Shown: positions 6,967-14,236 of the stretch, in pieces
Position numbering within the stretch: the first letter of the stretch is position 1
How the letters are laid out: each line of letters opens with the position of its first letter
Source: an uncultured Oribacterium sp.
GTDB taxonomy: Bacteria; Bacillota; Clostridia; Lachnospirales; Lachnospiraceae
DNA: 21,034 nucleotides
NCBI GenBank assembly: GCA_900770445.1
Contig: CAAGKO010000011.1
Span: 1-21,034 of the forward strand
Direction of reading: 5' to 3'
Program-made: the position numbers and the translations under genes
The notes under the pieces: generated by a model
Database searches by the model: none
The model's input: the letters and a program-made list of their open reading frames with translations, nothing else
What the model was told of the DNA's origin: nothing

Positions 6967-7914
6967 ATGAATATAATAGATGAGATTAAGAAGGAATTTG
7001 AGATTCCGGGGGCGTTTGAGAACTGGGCGGCGTACCGCAAACAGGTCACGGATCTGATTCTGGCCAGTGTATCGCAGCCAGATTTGATGCAGGAGGCTTC
7101 GCTGCAGACCTCGATTGAGGACGTGGAGCGTTCACGGCAGCCAATGCCTACATCGGACACAAAGGCGACAGGTTCCATCGCGCTGTTCGGAATCGGGCCG
7201 GCGAATGACATCGATCTTCGGCGCCTGAGTGAGCGCTTCGAGCGGATCATGCTAATTGATCTGGATCGTGAGGGCATGGAGAGCGGGCTCGTGCGTTATG
7301 GGCTGCAGCATTGTCCCAAGGTGGCGCTGTGGGATACTTCCCTTTCCGGGGTGACGATGGAGGATGTGGCGGCGTTTTTCGAGACGCTGTATGATCAGGT
7401 GGTACGACGCGGGCGAGCACTTACAGAGTCGGCGTTTATGGAGATGTCGCAGTCGGCGCTTGAGCAGATCCGGTGGAAGGTGGTTTCGTCGCGGGACATA
7501 CTGCGAGCACAGCTGCCGGCGGAGCACTACGATATGGTCGTCAGTGTGGGGCTGCACAGTCAGTTCTGGAGCATCCTGAGCTACAGCTGGTTGACGCTCG
7601 CGGGGAATGTCGAGGAGCAGATCCTCGGGCATGTGATGAATCATGATCCGTTTTTCGAAACGTTACGGTCCATCGACGATGTGTTTATCCCGATGCTGAA
7701 CGAGGTGATGCTGTCGATGGGCGACCGGGCGATCATCGCGGTCGAGGAGGATGAGGCACACCCGGTCGAGGGAGCGTTTCAGTCGATGCAGGATATACGG
7801 CAGCGCTATCCCGATGTGCAGGAGAAACGGCTTCACTGGCCGTTCCGACCGGAGGAAGGGAAGAGCTATGAGATGCTTTTTCAGATCATCGGGCAGACAG
7901 AGGTCAAGCACTGA
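6967..7914 (+). CDS. Unrecognised protein with a SAM-methyltransferase-like Rossmann fold
   Basis: A 315-residue soluble protein with no signal peptide. IALFGIGPANDID (71-83) looks like methyltransferase motif I, and IMLIDLD (94-100) like the following strand ending in the acidic residue that binds the SAM ribose. The later VVSVGLHSQFWSILSYSW stretch fits motif IV onward. The N-terminal 65 residues are helical and the glycine loop is not canonical, so cofactor binding is inferred. It stands alone between the long hairpin and the NusG-II gene on the same strand; the ribosome site is poor (GGGACC abuts the ATG). The function is unknown to me. Confidence 0.8.
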   Translation: MNIIDEIKKEFEIPGAFENWAAYRKQVTDLILASVSQPDLMQEASLQTSIEDVERSRQPMPTSDTKATGSIALFGIGPANDIDLRRLSERFERIMLIDLDREGMESGLVRYGLQHCPKVALWDTSLSGVTMEDVAAFFETLYDQVVRRGRALTESAFMEMSQSALEQIRWKVVSSRDILRAQLPAEHYDMVVSVGLHSQFWSILSYSWLTLAGNVEEQILGHVMNHDPFFETLRSIDDVFIPMLNEVMLSMGDRAIIAVEEDEAHPVEGAFQSMQDIRQRYPDVQEKRLHWPFRPEEGKSYEMLFQIIGQTEVKH

Positions 7915-7936
7915 AGTACCGATATCGGTGCCGCGG

Positions 7937-7956
7937 CCAGTGCATGGATGCACTGG
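7937..7956. repeat. Short perfect hairpin after the methyltransferase-like gene
   Basis: CCAGTGCAT pairs with ATGCACTGG with two bases between them (in practice 8 bp and a TGGA loop). There is no T tract on either side, so termination is doubtful. It lies 22 bp after the stop of the preceding gene. Confidence 0.5.
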
Positions 7957-7984
7957 GAAATGATCTGAATGATGGTTAGATAGG

Positions 7985-8050
7985 AAGGAAATCCGGAGGC
8001 CGAATACAGGCCTTCAAAGAAAGGAAATTCGGAGGCTGCATGCAGGCGTC
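7985..8050 (+). repeat. Two tandem 36-bp-period GC-rich repeats
   Basis: AAGGAAATCCGGAGGCCGAA (from 7985) and AAGGAAATTCGGAGGCTGCA (from 8021) head two units that agree at 24 of 30 aligned positions. Each contains a small inverted repeat (AGGCC/GGCCT in the first; CGGA...TCCG in the second). They sit immediately before the NusG-II gene and share the CGGAGG core with the dispersed repeats at 6641, 8492 and 13344. Confidence 0.65.
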
Positions 8051-8064
8051 CGATGGGGAGAAAT

Positions 8065-8487
8065 ATGCAGGAAACAGTAAATAAGAAGAGAAATATCATC
8101 GTGATCGCGGTCATCGCGGCGGTCATCATCATCAGCTTCGTCGCGATGCTTGTGATTCGGAAGACGAGTGGTCCACGGCTTGATGTTGTGGTGCAGTACG
8201 GTGACCAGGAGATCCTGCGTGTGCCGCTCTCGAAGGATGCGATGTATAAGATCGAGGATGGGCGGGCCATCGAGGTGCCGAAGGATACGACGCTTTCGTC
8301 ACTCGGTGAGGAGGCGTATCCATCGCAGCATGATGTGAATCTGCTGGAAATTAAGGATGGCGAGGTATGGGTGCCGGAATCGAACTGCTCGAACCAGGTA
8401 TGTGTATCAATCGGAAAGCTCAGTGGTTCAGACTATGATTTCCCGATCACCTGCCTGCCGCACGGGATCATCGTCGTGATTGAATAG
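8065..8487 (+). CDS. Membrane-anchored NusG domain II-like protein
   Basis: A 140-residue protein with a basic start, one membrane segment (about 11-31) and an extracytoplasmic domain of the NusG-II type. The Cys-rich signature SNCSNQVCVSIG (107-118) and ITCLPHGIIVVI (128-139) holds Cys108, Cys113 and Cys130. Family members are often encoded beside FMN-binding or ApbE-type flavinylation genes in Bacillota, and here the next gene is a double FMN-binding reductase. It may help assemble or reduce that enzyme outside the membrane, but this is inference from context. The ATG at 8065 is preferred to 8053 because GGGGAG lies four bases upstream; the 8053 start has no ribosome site. Confidence 0.82.
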   Translation: MQETVNKKRNIIVIAVIAAVIIISFVAMLVIRKTSGPRLDVVVQYGDQEILRVPLSKDAMYKIEDGRAIEVPKDTTLSSLGEEAYPSQHDVNLLEIKDGEVWVPESNCSNQVCVSIGKLSGSDYDFPITCLPHGIIVVIE

Positions 8488-8497
8488 GGTGCCGGAG

Positions 8498-8541
8498 GGC
8501 CGGAAACAGAAGCAGAGTATGTCTTCTGTTTCCGGCCTTTC
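8498..8541 (+). terminator. Perfect 15-bp hairpin terminator after the NusG-II gene
   Basis: GGCCGGAAACAGAAG (8498-8512) pairs without mismatch with CTTCTGTTTCCGGCC (8523-8537), followed by TTTCT. The T tract is short but the stem is very stable. Its left part (8492-8519) also belongs to the repeat family found at 6641 and 13344, so a mobile-type repeat may have been co-opted as a terminator. Confidence 0.7.
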
Positions 8542-8563
8542 TGAATCCTTTCTATATAACATG

Positions 8564-8592
8564 TTGTGTAGTAATACTTGATATGTTAAAAT
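8564..8592 (+). promoter_or_regulatory. Extended -10 promoter of the flavoreductase gene
   Basis: TGTTAAAAT (8584-8592) is an extended -10 box identical to that of the ptsH promoter. A weak -35 (TTGTGT, 8564-8569) lies 17 bp upstream. The hairpin terminator just before it makes an independent promoter necessary. Confidence 0.5.
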
Positions 8593-8631
8593 ATTATCGT
8601 ATTTTTGTAGTACGCGGAATAAGGAGGAACT

Positions 8632-11181
8632 ATGAAAAAAATCGTAAGTGGTGCGATGGCACTTTGCCTCGTCGCATCGATGACGGCATGCTCAACCGGG
8701 AAGCCTGCAGAGACGACGGCGGCTGCTACGGAAGCTGCGAAGCAGTATGTGGCAGGTACCTACTCGGCATCCGAGGAAGGCTTCGCCGGTAAGGTAACGG
8801 TCACCATCACGACCAGTGAGTCGGAGATCACCGATGTGAAGGTCGAGGGACCGAATGAGACCCCGGATAAGGGTGGCGCAGCGATGGAGCAGCTGCAGGG
8901 TGAGCTTCTGAAGGCGCAGTCTGCAGAGGTGGACGCGGTCAGTGGTTCGACCGTGACCAGTGATGCTGTAAAGAAGGCGATGGCCGCAGCCATCGAGAAG
9001 GCGAAGAGCGGTGATACATCAAACGGCTCCGATGAAGCGCTTGCATTCACCGCAGGTACCTATACCGGAACCGGTGTGGGTTATAACGGCCCGACGACCG
9101 TTGAGGTTACCTTCGATGACAGTAAGATCACGGATATCAAGATCGTGGATACGAAGGAGACCGGTCATGTAGGAGATACCGCGTTCGAGGTACTCATCCC
9201 GCAGATGATCGAGGCAAACGGTACCGGCGTCGATGCCGTGTCCGGTGCGACCTTCTCCTCGAAGGCACTGAAGACCGCCGTCAATGATGCTGCAGAGCAG
9301 GCCGGCGTGACGAATCTCGATGCATTTAAGGCAAACACCCTCGAGGTAAAGGCGCAGGATCCGATCGAGGATACCTGGGATGTCGTGGTTGTCGGTGGCG
9401 GCGGAGCCGGTATGGCGGCAGCTGCACAGGCAGCACAGAACGGCGAGAGCGTGCTCGTTATCGAGAAGAACGTCGAGGTCGGCGGTAATACCCTCGTATC
9501 CGGCGGTCAGTATCAGTCCGTGATGCCGTATCTCGTATGGGATGCCGAGAATCCGGATGCGACGACCGGTATCGGCTTCGATGGCAATGAGTACAACAAG
9601 GTGAAGTCCGTACAGGGCTGTATCGATGAGCTGAAGACCATCTACAACTGGTCTGAGGAGCCGTTCGATGAGGATTACTACGATACACACGAGTATGTAG
9701 CCGGTGATATCGAGGAGCTTTCGAAGCACGGTGTCGTTGCGGAGTATCTCCCGACTCTCCAGGCGCTCAAGAAGGAAATCAAGGCATACCTCGACTGGGC
9801 ACAGCCGAAGCTCGACGCCGGCACACCGGAGTCTGATCTGACCCTGTTCTCCACGGTGAATCTGCACATCTTCCAGAGCTATTATGGCGGTCTCCGTCAG
9901 AGCGCGGATAAGTCCAGCTGGATCTGGGGCGATGTCGATCTCGTTTCTCAGTTCATCGAGGATGGTCAGGATCTGAAGCCGTGGCTCGAGTCGATGGGTT
10001 CGACCTTCGTCGAAGATACACAGCCGACCCTGATCGGTGCCCTCTGGTACAGAGAGAACCAGTTTATCGGTGCCAATGTTGATACCGATGGTGATGGACA
10101 GACCGAGGAGTATGCAGGCAGATGGGGCACCTACTTCGTAGCGCCGATGACCTCTTTCCTGAACGCCAACGAGCACAACCAGATCATGACACGTACCACC
10201 GCCGAGGAGCTGATCCAGGAGGATGGCCGTGTGACGGGTGTGAAGGCGACGATGTATGATGGTACACCAGTCACTGCACATGCGAAGAATGGTGTCGTAC
10301 TCGCAACCGGTGGTTATGCGGCGAACATCGCTAAGGTCGTAGAGACCAACAAGTACTGGGATCCGGAGTATCTCAATGATAAGACCGAGACCACAAACCG
10401 CAGCTCGCTGCAGGGCGACGGTATCACGATGGCAGAGGCTGTCGGCGCCGCAACGACCGGTATGGGCTATACACAGCTGATGCCGATCTCCTGGGTAGAC
10501 AACGGTGACCTCGCATTCGGCGGCGGTGACTATGCCGTTTACATCAACCCGACGACCGGCAAGCGTTTCGTTGACGAGACCTCTGAGCGTGACGTTCTGT
10601 CCCTCGGTGAGTTCCGTAACGGTATCGAGTGGAACGGCCATAAGGGCGTCTTCATCGAGATCGCCAATGCAGCTACCCCGATCCCTGGACCATATCCATA
10701 CAAGGATGAGGACGTCGAGGGTCGTCAGTATGTGCGGACCATCGGCGAGATCGCGGATGTGCTGAAGGCAGAGGGCTTCGATACAGATGTCGAGACCATC
10801 AAGGCGACCATCGAGGATTACGATCAGGCGATCATCAACGGCACACAGCCACAGGATGTCAGCAAGAAGCAGTTCTCTGCACTGATCGGCGACTGCGAGA
10901 AGAACGAGGACGGCTCATACAAGGCCGATACCTATAACCTCGACGATGCGAAGCTTCGTATCCGCTTCCTCGCTCCGTCGACCCACCACACCATGGGCGG
11001 TATCAGCGTGGACGTAAAGCGTCACGTGCTCGATGCAGATGGAAAGGCGATCGACGGTCTCTATGCAGCCGGTGAGGTGACCGGTGGTATCCACGGTGGT
11101 AATCGTCTCGGCGGTAACGCAATCACAGAGATTTTCGTATCCGGCCGTACCGCTGCAAACGCCATCAGCGAGGATAACTAA
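8632..11181 (+). CDS. Secreted lipoprotein flavoreductase: two FMN-binding domains fused to a fumarate/urocanate reductase-like domain
   Basis: An 849-residue extracytoplasmic reductase. A lipoprotein signal peptide ends in SMTAC with the lipid-bearing Cys20. Two FMN_bind domains follow (about 40-123 and 138-222), with covalent-flavin motifs DAVSGST (Thr107) and DAVSGAT (Thr207). The FAD domain starts at VVVVGGGGAGMAA (251-263). The active-site region has ETSERD (Arg653), HHTMGG (785-790) and HGGNRLGGNA (821-830, Arg825), all conserved in flavocytochrome c/urocanate reductase-type enzymes. A DTDGDG calcium-type loop lies at 484-489. The substrate-side residue that is His in fumarate reductase and Tyr in UrdA appears to be Met617 (QLMP), so the electron acceptor is unknown. 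AAGGAGG precedes the ATG. It likely serves anaerobic respiration at the cell surface. Confidence 0.92.
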   Translation: MKKIVSGAMALCLVASMTACSTGKPAETTAAATEAAKQYVAGTYSASEEGFAGKVTVTITTSESEITDVKVEGPNETPDKGGAAMEQLQGELLKAQSAEVDAVSGSTVTSDAVKKAMAAAIEKAKSGDTSNGSDEALAFTAGTYTGTGVGYNGPTTVEVTFDDSKITDIKIVDTKETGHVGDTAFEVLIPQMIEANGTGVDAVSGATFSSKALKTAVNDAAEQAGVTNLDAFKANTLEVKAQDPIEDTWDVVVVGGGGAGMAAAAQAAQNGESVLVIEKNVEVGGNTLVSGGQYQSVMPYLVWDAENPDATTGIGFDGNEYNKVKSVQGCIDELKTIYNWSEEPFDEDYYDTHEYVAGDIEELSKHGVVAEYLPTLQALKKEIKAYLDWAQPKLDAGTPESDLTLFSTVNLHIFQSYYGGLRQSADKSSWIWGDVDLVSQFIEDGQDLKPWLESMGSTFVEDTQPTLIGALWYRENQFIGANVDTDGDGQTEEYAGRWGTYFVAPMTSFLNANEHNQIMTRTTAEELIQEDGRVTGVKATMYDGTPVTAHAKNGVVLATGGYAANIAKVVETNKYWDPEYLNDKTETTNRSSLQGDGITMAEAVGAATTGMGYTQLMPISWVDNGDLAFGGGDYAVYINPTTGKRFVDETSERDVLSLGEFRNGIEWNGHKGVFIEIANAATPIPGPYPYKDEDVEGRQYVRTIGEIADVLKAEGFDTDVETIKATIEDYDQAIINGTQPQDVSKKQFSALIGDCEKNEDGSYKADTYNLDDAKLRIRFLAPSTHHTMGGISVDVKRHVLDADGKAIDGLYAAGEVTGGIHGGNRLGGNAITEIFVSGRTAANAISEDN

Positions 11182-11212
11182 GCTACACAATAACTACAAA
11201 ATACCATGTATG

Positions 11213-11241
11213 GGCCGCTCCGAAAGGGGCGGCCTTCTTGA
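11213..11241 (+). terminator. Terminator after the flavoreductase gene
   Basis: GGCCGCTCC (11213-11221) pairs with GGGGCGGCC (11226-11234; one G-U pair) around a GAAA tetraloop, followed by TTCTTGATT. It lies 31 bp after the stop codon. Confidence 0.75.
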
Positions 11242-11297
11242 TTATTCGGCGCATCCATACTATGATGTAAGCTAATTCTGTTTTATGAGGTGAGTCG

Positions 11298-11966
11298 ATG
11301 AAATGTCCGAAATGTGGTGCTGAGATATCAGATTATGCGAGCAGCTGTCCGGAGTGTGGTACGCCGATCGTGAAAATCCGACCGAAGCGCGTCTGCACGA
11401 ACTGCGGCGCAGAGGTGCCGGATGATGCGACGGTATGTCCGGGCTGTGGCCGGCCCGTGAAGCGTCGTGAACATCAGCAGGCGCACGGGGCCAATGCAGG
11501 CGGCGCAAACACAGGTGGCGCTGCGGCGATGCATGACAGCGGTACTTCATTTACTGCGCGCATCCGTCAGCGCTGGGCCCGCGATCGGTATGCCTGGCTG
11601 CAGGCGGTGCTCCCGATCGTCCTCGCCTTTCTCTATCATATCAATCTGCTGCAGGATAAGATGTCGTTTAATCTGATGAACACGGCCCTGATCTTCGAGG
11701 GCCTGATCTTTTTCTTCGGCTACCTCGATGTGAAGGAGATCAGCCAGCGCCCGGAGATGTACGGTGGGGTCGCCTTCAGTAGCCGCTACATGTACCTGAG
11801 CTATTTCCTTCCGGTCATGAGCTTCTTCGAGCGGCGACAGCTCCCGGGCATGAAACGAAACGCGCTCTACCCAATCGTGCATGCCGTGCTCCTCGCGATC
11901 TTCGCCATCCTGATGCTCTTCACATCGGATGAAGTCATGCTGCTCCAGGCCGGCGGTGCGCTGTGA
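11298..11966 (+). CDS. Double zinc-ribbon membrane protein
   Basis: A 222-residue protein beginning with two zinc ribbons. CPKC and CPEC (Cys3, 6, 17, 20) form the first, CTNC and CPGC (Cys33, 36, 47, 50) the second. A Gly/Ala/His-rich linker (about 59-82) leads to a membrane part with roughly four hydrophobic segments (about 100-118, 124-143, 165-180, 195-213). Zinc-ribbon membrane proteins of this build are common in Clostridia and usually of unknown role; cytoplasmic ribbons could bind protein or nucleic acid. GAGGTGA lies 4-5 nt before the ATG. Terminators on both sides make it a single-gene unit. The function is not known to me. Confidence 0.85.
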   Translation: MKCPKCGAEISDYASSCPECGTPIVKIRPKRVCTNCGAEVPDDATVCPGCGRPVKRREHQQAHGANAGGANTGGAAAMHDSGTSFTARIRQRWARDRYAWLQAVLPIVLAFLYHINLLQDKMSFNLMNTALIFEGLIFFFGYLDVKEISQRPEMYGGVAFSSRYMYLSYFLPVMSFFERRQLPGMKRNALYPIVHAVLLAIFAILMLFTSDEVMLLQAGGAL

Positions 11967-11972
11967 AAGAAT

Positions 11973-12012
11973 ATAAAAACAGACTGTTGCTTATGCGGCA
12001 GTCTGTTTTTAT
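11973..12012. terminator. Intrinsic terminator after the zinc-ribbon gene, possibly bidirectional
   Basis: ATAAAAACAGACTG (11973-11986) pairs perfectly with CAGTCTGTTTTTAT (11999-12012) around a 12-nt loop. The A and T tracts inside the stem allow termination on both strands. Confidence 0.88.
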
Positions 12013-12110
12013 GTCACGGAATGTTTTACCGGTTTACTTAAATTCACGAAGCTGATAAGATAATATCGACTATGACATACGGGAATAGAAAGAGGAGGCG
12101 TGCATATCAG

Positions 12111-13322
12111 ATGAAGCCGATCATCGAACCTGAATTTTATAAGGATTTCCACTGTATCGGTGGGCAATGCTCTTTCACCTGCTGTAAGGAGTGGAAGATC
12201 GCAGTTGATCCGGAGACGAAGAAGCGCTGGCGGAAACGCAGTGTGCCAGAGATGATACTGGAAAGCGGTCGTGTGCCGGAGCATGCCTGTGTGCACGCTT
12301 CGAAGAGTACGGTCGAACTCTATCAATTCGTTACGAAGAAGGATGGGGCAGATATCATCGAACTTCTTCCGAATATGCGCTGTCCGTTCCTGGAGGATAC
12401 GGAGCTCTGTCGTCTGGTGCTCGACTATGGAGAGGAATGCCTCTCCGAAACCTGTCATGTATTTCCGAGGGAAACGCATGAATTTGCGGATCGGACGGAG
12501 CGCACGCTCGTCAGCTGTTGTCCTGAAATCGTAGATCGTCTGCATGATGTACATAAACTGAACTTTACGAATCTCCCATACCGGGACCGGACGTTTCTGC
12601 TGGAAGGAAAAGACAAACTATTTCAGATTCGAAACATCATGATGTATTACTTAGATGATGACACGGTTTCGAATGAAGTGAATCTGAAACGTACGCTTTT
12701 TATGCTGCAGGATCTACTCGATAAGAAAGCGAAAGGAACGCAACCGGATCCAGGGGAGTGTCTGAAAGAAGAGGATGTTCAGAAACTGACAGAGATGATT
12801 CTTTCCATGCCGAAGGACACAAAGGCGTCCATCGAAGAACAGAATGCACTGTTTCTCGATATTACCGAAAACTATCGGAAGGAAGGACGATATCAGGGAC
12901 TGTTGAATCCACTCTATGCGATGGCAGAGCAGCTGAGTCATGAATTTCAGGAAGCGGAGCCTGCGCGGATGGATGAGATCTGCGCATTGCATGCGGAGGT
13001 CGTGGTTTCCTATAAGTCACTTCTCCGGAATTACCTCGTGGCGGAAGCATTCGCCACCCTGCTGATCCCGGGATGCACGCTGCGGGACATGGTGCTGCAG
13101 CTCGAGTGGATGATCATGGAGTATGTACTGATCATCCATGCCATGGTACTGCAGATGCTCTGTGAAAAGGATCGTTCCCTCACGTATCCGAAAGCGCGGG
13201 AACTTCTGATTCTGATTGCACGTATGACCGGTTATGATGGGGATGAAATCGAGGATTATCTACGGGAAAGCTTCGAGAATCCGATCTGGCCGTGGGGATA
13301 TGCGGATTATTTACTTTCATAA
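12111..13322 (+). CDS. fliB: FliB-like cysteine-rich protein (flagellin lysine-N-methylase family)
   Basis: A 403-residue protein with the family's Cys pattern: FHCIGGQCSFTCC (Cys15, 20, 24, 25) followed by EWKI, then MRCPFLEDTELC (Cys91, 100), EECLSETCHVFPR (Cys110, 115) and CC at 136-137. Such clusters suggest a metal or iron-sulfur site. FliB was named for methylating flagellin lysines in Salmonella, but homologues are widespread in Clostridia, often away from flagellar genes, and none lie in this window, so substrate and activity are uncertain. The ATG at 12111 is preferred because it gives the usual short MKPIIEPEFYKDF terminus and has AGGAGG about 12 nt upstream; the ATG at 12072 has no ribosome site. 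Lys and Glu codons are more often AAA/GAA than in neighbours. Confidence 0.8.
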   Translation: MKPIIEPEFYKDFHCIGGQCSFTCCKEWKIAVDPETKKRWRKRSVPEMILESGRVPEHACVHASKSTVELYQFVTKKDGADIIELLPNMRCPFLEDTELCRLVLDYGEECLSETCHVFPRETHEFADRTERTLVSCCPEIVDRLHDVHKLNFTNLPYRDRTFLLEGKDKLFQIRNIMMYYLDDDTVSNEVNLKRTLFMLQDLLDKKAKGTQPDPGECLKEEDVQKLTEMILSMPKDTKASIEEQNALFLDITENYRKEGRYQGLLNPLYAMAEQLSHEFQEAEPARMDEICALHAEVVVSYKSLLRNYLVAEAFATLLIPGCTLRDMVLQLEWMIMEYVLIIHAMVLQMLCEKDRSLTYPKARELLILIARMTGYDGDEIEDYLRESFENPIWPWGYADYLLS

Positions 13323-13327
13323 TTGAA

Positions 13328-13405
13328 ACAGTTCTGGCATAGCCCGGAGGCTCGACAACAGAAGTACAGTACTCCGAGGTCGGTGAAATCTAAGCCAGGA
13401 ACTGT
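13328..13405. repeat. Hairpin-flanked copy of the GC-rich dispersed repeat
   Basis: ACAGTTCTGGC (13328-13338) and GCCAGGAACTGT (13394-13405) are inverted repeats with one bulged base. Between them, 13344-13394 aligns without gaps to 6641-6691 in the left arm of the long hairpin element, matching 41 of 51 positions, including ACAGTACT and AAATCTAAG/GAATCTAAG. It ends just before the ribosome site of the next gene. Confidence 0.75.
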
Positions 13406-13430
13406 AATATATAATTAAAGGAGTTTTACT

Positions 13431-14225
13431 ATGAAGAAGATTGCGATTATCGGTTGTGGTTTCCTCGGGAACATCATCGCAGACGCGATGAAGAAGGGGC
13501 TGCTCGCGGACTATGCGCTTGCGGGTGCGATGAGCCACCAGAAGGCATCGGCCGAGAAGCTCTGTGAGGGGCTCGGTGGTGAGGCGGTGGAGAGCCTCGA
13601 CGAGCTGCTGGCGCTGAAGCCGGATATGGTCATCGAGACCGCGTCGGTGGCGATGGTCCGTGAGGCCTGCATCCCGACCCTCGAGCACGGGGCGGACTTC
13701 ATCCCGCTTTCCATCGGTGCATTTGCGGATGCTGCGTTCTATCAAAAGGCACAGGACGCGGCACGTGCGCATGGCGTACACATCTACATCCCGCACGGTG
13801 CGGTCGGTGGCTTCGATGTGCTCCAGACCATCGCGCTGATGGCCGAGGCCGGTGACATGGAGATCAAGGCCGGCATCGAGACCCGCAAGGGACCGAAGTC
13901 CCTCCGGAACACCCAGGTGTATAAGGAGGAGATGGCCGGCACCGAGGAGGTCGAGGCGTTCTACGGCACCTGTCAGGATGCGATCGCGCTGCTTCCGACG
14001 AAGGTCAATGTCGCCGTCGCGCAGTCCCTCGCGACCATCGGACCGGAAAAGGCGACCGCACGGATCACCTCCGTACCGGAATTCATCGGTGATGACCATA
14101 AGATTACCGTGGAGACCGAGGGCCTGAAGGCTATCGTGGATATCTACTCAAGCACCTCCGCCATCGCCGGCTGGTCTATCGTGGCGCTGCTGCGTAACCT
14201 CAGTAATCCGGTTTCGTTCTTCTAA
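13431..14225 (+). CDS. Aspartate dehydrogenase-like protein (NadX family)
   Basis: A 264-residue NAD(P)-dependent dehydrogenase. The Rossmann loop is IIGCGFLGNIIADAM (6-20). The C-terminal half shows the aspartate-dehydrogenase features: IPHGAVGGFDVLQT (about 119-132), the TRKGPKSL substrate loop, LLPTKVNVAVAQSLATIG and DDHKITVETEG. Family enzymes interconvert aspartate with iminoaspartate/oxaloacetate, and in some organisms feed NAD synthesis; no nadA or nadC is nearby. AAAGGAG precedes the ATG. The stop is 11 bp before the next gene, a second nicotinamide-dependent oxidoreductase homologue, so the pair probably acts on linked substrates. The exact substrate is not proven by sequence. Confidence 0.87.
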   Translation: MKKIAIIGCGFLGNIIADAMKKGLLADYALAGAMSHQKASAEKLCEGLGGEAVESLDELLALKPDMVIETASVAMVREACIPTLEHGADFIPLSIGAFADAAFYQKAQDAARAHGVHIYIPHGAVGGFDVLQTIALMAEAGDMEIKAGIETRKGPKSLRNTQVYKEEMAGTEEVEAFYGTCQDAIALLPTKVNVAVAQSLATIGPEKATARITSVPEFIGDDHKITVETEGLKAIVDIYSSTSAIAGWSIVALLRNLSNPVSFF

Positions 14226-14236
14226 GGGAGTAAGTC

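Noticed and set aside
7915..8050. CRISPR-like array
   Set aside because: Only two imperfect, directly adjacent units without spacers of uniform length, and no cas genes.
9019..10641. Minus-strand open frame of 540 codons opposite the flavoreductase gene
   Set aside because: Antisense shadow of a highly biased coding sequence; the plus strand has clear FMN and FAD motifs.
13405..13415. Promoter with perfect TATAAT (13410-13415) before the aspartate dehydrogenase-like gene
   Set aside because: Not listed as a feature: no -35 or TG extension at the right spacing, and a start there would cut off the good AAAGGAG ribosome site.
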